Assembly: GCA_963791885.1 (NCBI GenBank)
Contig: CAWBUL010000005.1
Span: 1,984,001-2,048,000, forward strand
Reading direction: 5' to 3'
Origin: CAVSUZ01 sp963791885
GTDB lineage: Bacteria > Pseudomonadota > Alphaproteobacteria > Acetobacterales > Acetobacteraceae
Length of the DNA stretch: 64,000 nucleotides
In this document: positions 28,149-36,620 of the stretch, piece by piece
How the letters are laid out: every line of letters starts with the position of its first letter
Position numbering within the stretch: the first letter of the stretch is position 1
Translations under genes and position numbers: made by a program
The notes under the pieces: generated by a model
Databases searched by the model: none
What the model saw: only the letters and a program-made list of their open reading frames with translations
What the model was told of the DNA's origin: nothing

Positions 28149-29006
28149 TCATAACCAGAATCCGTTCTGGTTGTGGTCCGTCCTGGACCGGGTTGCGAAC
28201 TCGTTCGGAGTAAGTCCACGCAGGCTGGTGTGGGGCCGATGGGCATTATAGTCGGCCCGCCAAGCTTCGATGATCCTCCGGGCTGCGGGCAAGCCCTGGA
28301 AGACGTGCTCATTGAGGCATTCGTCGCGCAAGCGACCGTTCAGGCTCTCGACGAATGCGTTCTGCACTGGCTTGCCGGGGGCGATGTAGTGCCAGCCGAC
28401 ACCGCGATCTTGCCGCCAACTCAGCACCACATGCGACGTCAGCTCGGTCCCGTTGTCGCTGACCACCAGCAAGGGGGCGCCGCGCCGTTCTACGATGTAA
28501 TTGAGTTCGCGCACCACCCTGCGACCGGACAGCGATGTATCCACCACCAGCGCCAGGCATTCGCGGGTGAAGTCGTCCACCACCACAAGCACCCGAAAGC
28601 GGCGGCCGTCGGCCAGTACGTCGGAGACGAAGTCCAGGCTCCAGCGCTGGTTCGGACCCTGTGGCAACGTCATTGGCGCGCGCGTTCCCAAAGCCCGCTT
28701 GCGACCGCCACGCCGCCGCACAACCAGTCGTTCCTCGCGGTAGAGCCGGAACAGCTTCTTGTGATTTAGCATGATCCCTTCTCGCCGCAGCAGAATATGC
28801 AAACGCCGATATCCGAACCGGCGCCGCTCGGCCGCCAACGCGCGGAGCCGCGTGCGAACCGCAGCGTCGCCGCCACGGCGCGATAGGTAACGGAACACCT
28901 TCGGTGCAATGCTCAGCAGCGAACAGGCACGCCGCTGCGAATAGCTCTTCTCTTCAATCGCCCAGATCACAGCTTTCCGCCGCAAGCCGGGCGTCAGAAG
29001 TTTTTT
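28149..29006 (-). CDS. IS3-family OrfB (copy 2; by -1 frameshift)
   Basis: Complete DDE domain as in copy 1 (RWSLDFVSD, VSDNGTEL, NAFVESLNG). Differs from copy 1 by TPGLRRK for TPGSRRK. Confidence 0.92.
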   Translation of the reverse strand, partial: KKLLTPGLRRKAVIWAIEEKSYSQRRACSLLSIAPKVFRYLSRRGGDAAVRTRLRALAAERRRFGYRRLHILLRREGIMLNHKKLFRLYREERLVVRRRGGRKRALGTRAPMTLPQGPNQRWSLDFVSDVLADGRRFRVLVVVDDFTRECLALVVDTSLSGRRVVRELNYIVERRGAPLLVVSDNGTELTSHVVLSWRQDRGVGWHYIAPGKPVQNAFVESLNGRLRDECLNEHVFQGLPAARRIIEAWRADYNAHRPHTSLRGLTPNEFATRSRTDHNQNGFWL

Positions 29007-29260
29007 CCCAAGGCTTCCTTCAGCGTCGCCACATCCAGCACCAATTCCGCCAGCAGCTTCTTCAGCTTGCGGTTCTCCTCTTCCAGAGCCTTCAGTCTCT
29101 TGGCGTCCGAGATCTCCATCCCGCCGTAGCGCGATCGCCAATTGTAGAACGTCGCGTCGCTGATCCCGTGCTTGCGGCACAGCTCCGTTACCGGCAGTCC
29201 TGCCTGATGGTCTTTCAGCACACCGATGATCTGCTCCTCAGTGAACCGGCTCTTCCTCAT
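28994..29260 (-). CDS. IS3-family OrfA (copy 2)
   Basis: 88 aa, identical to copy 1 except ELVLDVATL for ESVLDVATL. The slippery A-AAA-AAC at the 3' end is conserved. Confidence 0.95.
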   Translation of the reverse strand: MRKSRFTEEQIIGVLKDHQAGLPVTELCRKHGISDATFYNWRSRYGGMEISDAKRLKALEEENRKLKKLLAELVLDVATLKEALGKNF

Positions 29261-29323
29261 CTTCCGTCTCCTGGCGGGAACGGACTCTAGCTCAGAGCGG
29301 GGACATTTCAGGGGGCAGGGTCA

Positions 29324-29400
29324 CCGACCAACTGCAAGACGGAAGCATGAAATGAGAGCAAATGAAACTGTCCACACTGCTCGGCGGAGCGGCCCGCTTT
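29324..29400 (+). repeat. Dispersed repeat, second copy
   Basis: Bases from about 29335 (ACGGAAGCATGAAATGAGAG onward) match about 17790-17850. The two copies lie inside the stretch flanked by the inverted IS3 pair or at its edge. Confidence 0.5.
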
Positions 29401-29459
29401 GGTCGTGATCGGATCCGCCACCCTTAGCGGCATCGCGCGCGCTAGCCGTCACGGAAAAC

Positions 29460-30399
29460 ATGCGCCGTTGTACCCACTGCACACAGCCGCTCGCCCCCGA
29501 CCTGCGCATCGACGCCGCGTTCTGTTCAGCCGCCTGCCGCCGCGCACGGTGGCGTCGGCGCACCCGCACCGCACACGCCCTCGCGCAGCCGCACAAGTGC
29601 GGAGCATGCCAGCAGCGCATCGTGGTCGTTAGCAAGCGCCGCACACCCGCTACTGCTCGCCCGCCTGTCGCCAGCGTGCCTACCGCCAGCGCCAGGCCGC
29701 GGCGCCGCGCAAGGAGAACCAGCGCAATATCCGCGAGCGGTTGGCATCGGCAGACCGCGCCACGCGGGTCGCCGACATCGGCACAACGCAGGTGCGGGCG
29801 ATCTCAACCGAGGAAGCAGCCGCCATCATCCTGCCCAACGAATGGCTCGGCTCGATGCCCGCCGTCAGCCGCCACTGCTTCGGCATCTTCTTCGACGGCG
29901 AGCTTGGTGGTGCTGTCGTCTATGGCGACGAATACGGCGAGAACCTCGGCGTCTGGCGGCGCTACGGCTACGACGGCCGGATCATCGCCTTGTTGCGCGG
30001 CGCTTGCTGCCATTGGGCGCATCCGCACGCCGCCAGCAAGCGCCGCTCGATGGACCTACTACCGGACCGCTACGCGGTTGGTGACCGCGACCGTCGATGC
30101 CGAGGCCGGCGAGGTCGGCACCATCTATCAGGCGTGCGGCTTTGAGTTCGTCGGCGTCATGAGGCAGGGCGGGCGCGCGCATGTGCGGGTCAACGGCAAG
30201 AGCATGTCGGAACGGCAGGCGGCCGCCTCGCGGGCACGCAGGGCGCTGACGCCCTGGCGCGGCTCGGCTTTGACGCGAGCCCGACCGCCGCAAGGGACGC
30301 TATTTTGCATTCCTGGGCCCTCGCGCCGAGCGCCAGCGGTTGCGCGCTGCGATCACACATCTGATCGCGCCGTATCCGAAGCGGGCTGTGGATCCGTGA
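29460..30399 (+). pseudogene. Mom-family DNA-modification protein with N-terminal zinc-ribbon-like Cys clusters, frameshifted
   Basis: Three frames must be joined. Frame 1 (29460 to about 29640): CTHCTQPLAPDLRIDAAFCS with CxxC...CxxxC, then a second CGAC. Frame 2 (to about 30085): RYCSPACRQRAYRQRQ completes the second cluster, then IGTTQVRAISTEEAAAIILP, GVWRRYGYDGRIIALLRGAC, HWAHPHAASK. Frame 1 resumes: VTATVDAEAGEVGTIYQACG then FEFVGVM; the tail YFAFLGPRAERQRLRAAITH ends at 30399 in yet another frame. The core pattern (HP.AASK...GTIYQACGF) is that of phage Mom-like proteins, GNAT-fold enzymes that modify DNA adenine. The Cys clusters may be a DNA-binding ribbon. At least three small frameshifts make it inactive unless they are read errors. 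Confidence 0.7.
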
Positions 30400-30706
30400 C
30401 AAGGCGGCTGTCACGGAATCAGTAGCACTCGGTGACGATCTCAACGCCGCTCGGATAGCTCGTGCAGTGCTGCGTCTCGCCGTGCACCCCCTGGATGTCG
30501 GTGTAGGTCGTGAAGCCCTGCTGGTAGCTCTGCCCTGTCCACGGCCTGCCAGGCGGGGTCCCATTTGGGGCCGATTCACACAGTGCGTTTAGCGAAGGGA
30601 TGCGCTTCTCGCGCGCTTATGAACAACTGGCGGAAAGGCGTGCCTTGGTTCCGCCGCCTTTTCCATCCAGTCTGGTGACGGACGACGACGGTTGAAGGTC
30701 ACCCGC
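30400..30706. other. Spacer with a minus-strand peptide relic
   Basis: On the minus strand a frame ends at 30421 with YQQGFTTYTDIQGVHGETQH then CTSYPSGVEIVTECY, which looks like the end of a secreted protein, but no start is present. Otherwise nothing is seen. Confidence 0.3.
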
Positions 30707-31687
30707 ATGTTGCCGTTGTGCAGGTCCAAAGCTCATTTGAAGCCCTCGCTGGCGATTGCGATTGCCCTCGCGCTGTGTGTCGCAATGCCCGCGCCGCCAG
30801 CCTTTGCCGATCGAGGCGGGGACCACGGTGGGGACCATCACGGCGGCGGCTGGGGCGGCGGCGAACGTGGCGGCTACCGGGGCCCCGAACACGGTGGTGG
30901 TGGAGGCTGGCACGGTGGAGGTCGGGGAGCCGGACATGTCGAGGCCCGATCCTGGGGCGGGTGGCATGGTGACCACGGCGAGTGGCGCGGCCGCTACGCT
31001 TCGCGCGGCTGGCACGGCAGCTCTGTCGAATGGGGCGCTTGGCACGGCGGAGGCTGGGGCTGGTCCTGGGCGGGATTCGGCTGGGGCGGTAGTTGGTGGG
31101 GTGGTGGTTGGGCCTGGGCCGCGCCCTTTATCGGCGTTGGGCTGATTGTCGCGCCGCCACTGATCTTCGCGCCGCCGCCGATCTACCTTCTGCCACCCCC
31201 GGTCATCGTTGGATTGCCGGTCATCGCACCGCCGGCGCTCGCGCCGCCGATCGTGGCGGCCCCGCTCCCCCCGACTCCGGTCGCGCCGGGCCCGCTTATC
31301 GGCGCGGCGGCACCGCCGCCGATCGTCGTGTTGCCACCGCCCGTGGTGGTCGCGGCTGCGGCACCCCCGCCCGTGATCTTCGCGCCGCCTGCCTTCGGCT
31401 TCGTGATCGCGCCACCGGTTCTTGCCTTCGCGGTCATCCCGGCGGTCTGGTGGCAGAGTGGCTTCATCGGCGGCGGCTATTACGGCGGCGGTCAACATGT
31501 CCATGCTTCCGGCTACGCGTGGCGCGCCGGCCGCTGGGGCGGCCGGTCCTGGGCCCCCGCATCCTGGGGCCATGGAGGCTGGGGTGGCTGGCACGGCGGT
31601 GCCTGGCATGGCGGCGGCTGGCATGGCGGCTGGGGTCACGGCGGCGGTGGCCATGGCGGCTGGGGCGATCACGGACGGCGAGATTGA
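30707..31687 (+). CDS. Secreted Gly/His/Trp- and Pro-rich low-complexity protein
   Basis: 326 aa from ATG 30707 (a TTG 15 bp upstream is also possible). Signal peptide (LAIAIALALCVAMPAPPAFA). Residues about 35-135 are GGWHG/GWGGG-type repeats, the middle is a hydrophobic Pro/Val/Ala region (IVAPPLIFAPPPIYLLPPPV), and the C-terminus returns to GGWHGG/GHGG repeats. Probably cell-envelope exposed; His-rich repeats may bind metal (inference). It ends 2 bp before the LTXXQ-type gene, so they form an operon. Confidence 0.65.
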   Translation: MLPLCRSKAHLKPSLAIAIALALCVAMPAPPAFADRGGDHGGDHHGGGWGGGERGGYRGPEHGGGGGWHGGGRGAGHVEARSWGGWHGDHGEWRGRYASRGWHGSSVEWGAWHGGGWGWSWAGFGWGGSWWGGGWAWAAPFIGVGLIVAPPLIFAPPPIYLLPPPVIVGLPVIAPPALAPPIVAAPLPPTPVAPGPLIGAAAPPPIVVLPPPVVVAAAAPPPVIFAPPAFGFVIAPPVLAFAVIPAVWWQSGFIGGGYYGGGQHVHASGYAWRAGRWGGRSWAPASWGHGGWGGWHGGAWHGGGWHGGWGHGGGGHGGWGDHGRRD

Positions 31688-31689
31688 TC

Positions 31690-32172
31690 ATGGGGATGAC
31701 GACGATGACGGCCAAAACGCTTCTGCTCGCCGCAGGTCTGCTGGCCCCCACCGCCGGCGCCGCAGCGCTCGCCCAAACCGCGGCGGCACCGGCGCAACCG
31801 GCCGTCGCGCCGCCAGCCGCGCCGGAATCCGCTACACAAAGGGCGGCGGAGCAGCGCATTCAGACGTTGAAGGCGCAACTCGGCATTACACCGGAACAAG
31901 CGCCGCTCTGGGATGCGTTCGCGCAGGCGATGCGCGAGAACGCGACGTCCACGGACGCATTGTTTCAGCGTCGCGTCAGCACTGTTTCGACAATGAACGC
32001 GGTCGACAACATGAAATCATACGCGGAAATCGCCCAGGACTACGCGACGAACACGACAAAGCTCGCGACCGCGTTCGAGAGCCTGTACGCAAGCCTGTCG
32101 GAAACGCAGAAGCAAGCTGCTGACACGCTTTTTCGCCAACAGGCGGTTGCGGCGGCGCAGCGGCATCGCTGA
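31690..32172 (+). CDS. Spy/LTXXQ-motif-like periplasmic protein
   Basis: 160 aa. Signal peptide (TLLLAAGLLAPTAGAAALAQ), a Pro/Ala linker, then helices RIQTLKAQLGITPEQAPLWD and YASLSETQKQAADTLFRQQA. LGITPEQ and LSETQK are degenerate LTxxQ motifs as in Spy/CpxP, periplasmic stress chaperones or metal sensors. Coupled to the Gly/His-rich secreted protein upstream, which suggests an envelope or metal-stress function. Confidence 0.8.
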   Translation: MGMTTMTAKTLLLAAGLLAPTAGAAALAQTAAAPAQPAVAPPAAPESATQRAAEQRIQTLKAQLGITPEQAPLWDAFAQAMRENATSTDALFQRRVSTVSTMNAVDNMKSYAEIAQDYATNTTKLATAFESLYASLSETQKQAADTLFRQQAVAAAQRHR

Positions 32173-32905
32173 CAGCGCGACATACCCGCGCGGATTCCCC
32201 CCAAAGACCAGAGATGTTCCCGTTTGGTTAAACCAAGGTCCACAAATCCTTGCGAACCTAGAAGAATAATGGAACATGGATTGATGATAAGTAGGCCAAG
32301 CGCAGTGGGTGGCCGCGCATTGGGAGGAAGTCTCCACTAGGCTGGCCACCGTCCCCGCAGACGCCCGGGATGGACGCCGCAAACTCGCGCATCCGACCAC
32401 CATCAAGCGCAAGTACGATGCTTGAGGCGAGAATGCGCGCAGACGGAGTTTACCTGCGCCGGCTTGCCATCTCGTCCATCGGCGGGCGCGCGTGACCGAA
32501 ACCAGCCTTCCGTCCCCGACATCGGCCATGCTTCGCTCGCCCGCATGCCGCGCCGCGTCCAACACCGGCACAAGCCGCGCCACGCTGCACCGCTACCAGC
32601 GGAGCGCGTCGCCGCGCTGCCCTTCGTCTGGTCGCCCACCGCCGGGCGCATCATCGCGCCCTGGTCCTCGCACGCCGGCATGAGCGAGCGCGATCAGCAA
32701 CGCTTGGTGTGCGTGCTCGACTTCGTCGCCGCGTCGCCGCCCGACTGTGCGTGTTGGTGTGGCCGGAGCGGAGCCAGCCGGAGCCGATCAAGGCCGATGA
32801 TCTGCGTACGTGGCTCGCGCGCTGGTCGGCGGATCGCACGTGCTACCGCGCGCGGCGTGCGCGACAATCTTTATTACCGCATCCCGCGGCCGACCCGATG
32901 ACGAC
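32173..32905. other. Gene fragments, no intact gene
   Basis: A plus-strand fragment at about 32.3 kb reads VAAHWEEVSTRLATVPADAR then DGRRKLAHPTTIKRKYDA and stops. At about 32.6-32.76 kb ERVAALPFVWSPTAGRIIAP then WSSHAGMSERDQQRLVCVLD appears before the frame is lost. Neither has a start or a recognised domain. Confidence 0.35.
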
Positions 32906-33640
32906 TTACAAAAACCCACTTCCTGCGTGGCCAGTGAACCGGCTCTTCGATCGGACGTAACCGGCAAGCGTGTCGATCGAGCGGGGGCGACTCTGTTCTT
33001 GCATCTTCCAGACGCTCGCATTGTGCTCGGCCGCAGATGACAGAAACCCCGAGCGCAGCGAGTGCGCGCTGAACACCGCACGATCGAGGCCGGCGCGGGC
33101 GATCAGCTTCTGACCACGCGCGCAACCGCGGCACCGCGCATGGCGCCGCCCAGTTTGCTGCCAAGCGCGACAGTGCGGAAGATCACACCGTCAGTGATGC
33201 CGGCCGCCGCGAGCCACTGGTCGAGCGCTTCGACCGGGCGGATGTGATGCCCATGCGGCAACGACACGACCTGCCCGGCGCCTTCCTGATCGCCCTTGCT
33301 GCGGCGGATGGTGAGCAGGATACCTTCCTTGGTGTGCTCGATGTCGTTGGTTGTGAGCGTAATCAGTTCGCTGCGGGGGAGCGCGCCCGCCATGCCGACG
33401 GCGATCAGCGCGGTCGCGAAAGCCGATCAGATCGGCGCCGCACTGCGCCGTCATGCGCATGACGATATCCGCCGTGACGGCGTGCTTCTTTGTGGGTGCG
33501 GTACCGAGCGTGCGCCGGATGCCTTTGAGCACCGCCTTGACGCCGGCATGGGCGGCGGTTGGCGACGGATCGTAGCCCGCGTGCTTGTGCCGATCAGCGA
33601 TCGCCGCGCAGCGGCGCCCGATGGTCTAAGCCGCTGTTCG
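32906..33640 (-). pseudogene. Second tyrosine recombinase (integrase), frameshifted
   Basis: The N-terminal part KAVLKGIRRTLGTAPTKKHA then VTADIVMRM, core GMAGALPRSELITLTTNDIE (first catalytic Arg) and the C-terminal AHSLRSGFLSSAA (HxxR) and DTLAGYVR (catalytic Tyr) are all visible but lie in at least three frames, with shifts near 33420 and 33106. The pattern is a XerC/D-like site-specific recombinase. It is not next to a tRNA. Confidence 0.8.
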
Positions 33641-33710
33641 GCCGCGCCGTGCTGGTTCCGGCAATACCTCTGATCCCCGCGTGCTCCCTCCACAGGCAGA
33701 CTTGTGACCC

Positions 33711-33840
33711 AGCACAGCGGTGTAGCGCACGACGGAATACAACCGAACGTATCCCACGGCCGAATACAACCGGGCGGGTTGACAGCACAACGGTGTAACG
33801 CACGACGGAATACAACCAACGGCCGCGAAAATACAACCGC
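33711..33840. repeat. Iteron-like repeat cluster
   Basis: The 10-mer AATACAACCG (or with the last base changed) occurs four times at about 33737, 33763, 33809 and 33830. Two of them lie in a 35-bp direct repeat (33711-33745 and 33784-33818) sharing CGGTGTARCGCACGACGGA. Spaced repeats like this are typical of replication origins or repressor operators. No rep gene is adjacent. Confidence 0.6.
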
Positions 33841-33930
33841 TTATAAGTGAAACAACCTCTTGTAAGCTTTTCCGAGATTAGTATCCTGCAAAGCAAGCCT
33901 ACGATGGCAACCCTTGGAAGGGGACACACA

Positions 33931-34599
33931 ATGAAGGCCCTGCTCGCCACCACGGCACTCGCCATCGGCCTCGCCACGGCGGCGCACGCCGCACCCATCC
34001 TGACGTTTGGCCAGACCAGCGGGGCCAACACGATCACCGCGACCGCCAACGCCTCCGGCACCACGTTTTCCGGTAGTGACGTCGCCGTGACCATCACCCA
34101 GATCGCCAATTCGAGCGCGCTGCCGCCCACGTTCCCGGCGGCGTTCCTGGAGGTGAGCGCGACCAGCACATCGGCCGGCGCGACGGTGGTGGGCACGGCG
34201 ATCGTCGAGCACTTCACCGGCTCGTTCAGTATTACCTCGGGAGCTGGCGACACCGGCACCAACTATCTCTCCGGCAGCTTTAGCGACGCCGCGATCACTT
34301 CAACGGGCGCCACGCAGTTGGCGCTATTCGCCCCCTCGGCCACCTTCACCAGCGACGTGATCAGCATCCTCGGGCCACCACGCGCGATCGGCTTCACGCT
34401 GACAAACGTGAGCCCGCCGATCACGCCGGTTTCCGCTCCTCTCACGACCTCGGGCGAGACAATCGGGCCGTTTACGGCCTCGATAGGCGGCAATGCGGCG
34501 GCACAGGCAATTTTCGTTCCCGAGCCGGCTGCGATCGCTCTGCTCGGCGTCGGGCTGCTCGGCCTCGGGTTGGTCAAGGGCCGTCACTTTATCGGGTGA
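33931..34599 (+). CDS. PEP-CTERM sorting-domain protein
   Basis: 222 aa from ATG 33931, the start that gives a clean signal peptide (MKALLATTALAIGLATAAHA). The mature part is beta-rich and of low Cys content. The C-terminus VPEPAAIALLGVGLLGLGLV then KGR is the tripartite PEP-CTERM sorting signal (VPEP, hydrophobic helix, basic end), recognised by an exosortase not in this window. It lies right after the iteron-like repeats and before IS630 copy 4. Confidence 0.88.
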   Translation: MKALLATTALAIGLATAAHAAPILTFGQTSGANTITATANASGTTFSGSDVAVTITQIANSSALPPTFPAAFLEVSATSTSAGATVVGTAIVEHFTGSFSITSGAGDTGTNYLSGSFSDAAITSTGATQLALFAPSATFTSDVISILGPPRAIGFTLTNVSPPITPVSAPLTTSGETIGPFTASIGGNAAAQAIFVPEPAAIALLGVGLLGLGLVKGRHFIG

Positions 34600-34645
34600 G
34601 ACGACCGCGCTGGTTATTTGACTCGGTGCAGGTCCCCGCAGCCTA

Positions 34646-35783
34646 GTGCTCTGACTCATACGGACGATGCAGGCAATCTTTCGAGCTTGGCAAGGATTGA
34701 GGCGGTGGCTGCGGTCCAGACGAATGGGCGTGGTTCTGCATTTCGCTCAGCGAGGTAAGTCTTAATGGCAGCCTGCAGGCTGACGAGGGAGTGGAAGCTG
34801 CCGCGCCGGATGCGTTGTCGGGTAAGAGCGGAGAAGAAGGTCTCCACCGCGTTCAGCCATGACCCGGAGGTTGGCGTGAAGTGGAAGGTCCATCGGTCAT
34901 GGCGTGCCAGCCAGGCCTGTACCTTTCGGTGCCGGTGGGTGGCGTAGTTGTCGACGACCGCATGGACCAACTTGCCGGACGGCACCTCGCGTTCGACGGC
35001 ATTGAGGAAGCGGATGAACTCCTCGTGCCGGTGTCGCTGCATGCAGCGACCGATCACCGTACCCTTCAGCACGTTCAATGCGGCGAACAACGTCGTCGTT
35101 CCATGGCGTTTGTAGTCGTGGGTCATGGTGCCGCAGCGGCCGGGTTTCAGCGGCAGTCCAGGCTGGGTACGGTCGAGCGCCTGGATTTGGCTCTTTTCGT
35201 CGATCGACAGCACCACCGCGTGGGCGGGCGGATCGAGATAAAGGCCGATGATATCCGCCATTTTCTCAGCGAACTGCGGATCACGCGAGCGCTTGAAGCT
35301 GCGCACGCGGTGCGGCTGGAGTTGGTGCGCCGCCCAGATGCGCTGCACCGAGCGCAGCGACATGGCGGTGGCGTTTGCCATGGCTCGCCCGGTCCAATAC
35401 GTGGTCCCAGGGGGCGGCTCGCCACACGTGAGCGCCACGACGTGCGCCACTTTATCGGCCGGGATCGGTCGTTTGCCGGGCTTGCGCGTCTTGTCACGCA
35501 GCAACCCGTCGGGACCTTCCTCGGCAAAACGCTGCTGCCAGCGCCAGACCATGGGGCGGCTGACGCTGATCTCTTTCGCCACATGTTGCACCGGCCGACC
35601 ACTGGCCGAGGCCAGAACGACTCGGGCTCGCTCGATGTATTTGCCCGCTCGGTTGCGATCCGATGCTATTGCCTTAAGCCGCTTCCTGTCTGCCGCGCTC
35701 AACAACACGCATACTGTCTGTGCCATGCTCACAGAATCGCATGGCAACCGCATGTTGTAAATCGATAGAATGCGTCAGAGCAC
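34646..35783 (-). mobile_element. IS630-family element, copy 4
   Basis: 1138 bp between TA at 34644-34645 and 35784-35785. Same orientation as copies 2 and 3, so direct-repeat recombination between them would delete island segments. Confidence 0.94.
34656..35726 (-). CDS. IS630-family transposase (copy 4)
   Basis: 356 aa from MAQTV, intact with helix-turn-helix and DDE residues. Identical to copy 1 apart from TAATASIL for TAVTASIL. Confidence 0.94.
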   Translation of the reverse strand: MAQTVCVLLSAADRKRLKAIASDRNRAGKYIERARVVLASASGRPVQHVAKEISVSRPMVWRWQQRFAEEGPDGLLRDKTRKPGKRPIPADKVAHVVALTCGEPPPGTTYWTGRAMANATAMSLRSVQRIWAAHQLQPHRVRSFKRSRDPQFAEKMADIIGLYLDPPAHAVVLSIDEKSQIQALDRTQPGLPLKPGRCGTMTHDYKRHGTTTLFAALNVLKGTVIGRCMQRHRHEEFIRFLNAVEREVPSGKLVHAVVDNYATHRHRKVQAWLARHDRWTFHFTPTSGSWLNAVETFFSALTRQRIRRGSFHSLVSLQAAIKTYLAERNAEPRPFVWTAATASILAKLERLPASSV

Positions 35784-35785
35784 TA

Positions 35786-36124
35786 GGTTCCCTGGCTCGG
35801 GGTGCCGCGTTCGCAGGAGTCCTACCCCGCCGCCGCGGCGCGATTTGCTTGCTGGTCAGACCGCCCGCCTGTCGTGGCGAGACAGCCGGGGGTCAGCGGT
35901 CAGACAGTTATCGACCTCTGAACGGTGGTGGTTTCCTGAGCGTTGGGCATGGCCTCGAGATAGTCGAGCGCCCGATACAGCGCTTTTTGCCAGGACACCG
36001 CAATGCTTCCGACCTTGTGCCTATGGCGTCCGAGGCTAAGAAGCCAGGAGCCGCTCGTGGTCTCGTTCGTAAGCAATAACCGCCACTGACGCCGGTAAGT
36101 GGCTCCGTCGCATTGTCCATTCAT
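35786..36124 (-). repeat. Module leader and gene X (copy C), cut by IS630
   Basis: The minus strand reads LTNETTSGSWLLSLGRHRHK then VGSIAVSWQKALYRALDYLE, ending at 35900 (QETTTVQRSITV). Homology with copy A starts at CTTACGAACGAGACCAC, so the gene's N-terminus differs, and it ends in the leader at IS630 copy 4. Confidence 0.6.
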
Positions 36125-36559
36125 AAATCTTTAATGCCCTCTGAATCGCATACAACTGACAACGCGTCGAGCTACGGCGGCGGGATCGTTCCGGCTATTC
36201 GGCGCGGGCCGCGGCTGAAGCCATGCCAAGCACCTATGGCGTCCGTCGCGGATCGCCCTTGGAAACTTCGATCGAATCAGGCGCTTTATCCTGCGATGCA
36301 GCATGTCCGGCAGAAAGGCCGCCCCGGGCACCTGATCCACCTGTATCGGGAGCTTCTGCCCGAGCGGCGGCCGCAGGATTCCACTGGAGATGGCGCAGGG
36401 TGGACCTTCCAGCTTCTGGAACACGGCGGCGATTACCCCGACGCTACGCCACAAGCGATCCCCGCGACGGACGCACAGGGCCGCTCCTGCGTCTATGTGC
36501 CGATCAAGGAGGATGGGCGAGTCGTCGATAAGCTGCGGGTTCAAGCTAGTAAAAATTGA
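36113..36559 (+). CDS. Hypothetical protein
   Basis: 148 aa from a TTG start, but the protein-like part is the C-terminal half (GAGWTFQLLEHGGDYPDATP then SCVYVPIKEDGRVVDKLRVQ). Shorter starts are possible. No domain recognised. Confidence 0.35.
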   Translation: MSIHKSLMPSESHTTDNASSYGGGIVPAIRRGPRLKPCQAPMASVADRPWKLRSNQALYPAMQHVRQKGRPGHLIHLYRELLPERRPQDSTGDGAGWTFQLLEHGGDYPDATPQAIPATDAQGRSCVYVPIKEDGRVVDKLRVQASKN

Positions 36560-36620
36560 GAACGGTTGATCATTTCCGCTTCTTCTTTCTTCGGGCGCCG
36601 TGCCGATACGCCGGCGGTGC

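Larger units (their letters stand above)
28123..29323 (-). mobile_element. IS3-family element (IS407-type), copy 2
   Basis: 1201 bp with the same ends as copy 1 but inverted relative to it. The flanking 4-mers (GTTG and CCGA) differ, so no target duplication remains; this copy has probably taken part in a recombination or deletion. Confidence 0.95.

Noticed and set aside
30617..31672. Minus-strand Ala/Pro/Asp-rich frame
   Set aside because: Antisense to a low-complexity secreted protein; the composition is explained by its repeats.
31093..31689. Frame upstream of and fused to the LTXXQ gene
   Set aside because: The upstream part is the shadow of the Gly/His-rich protein; the signal peptide at 31690 shows the true start.
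33711..33840. CRISPR array
   Set aside because: Only two 35-bp direct repeats and short motifs with unequal spacing; no cas genes. No CRISPR array seen in the window.
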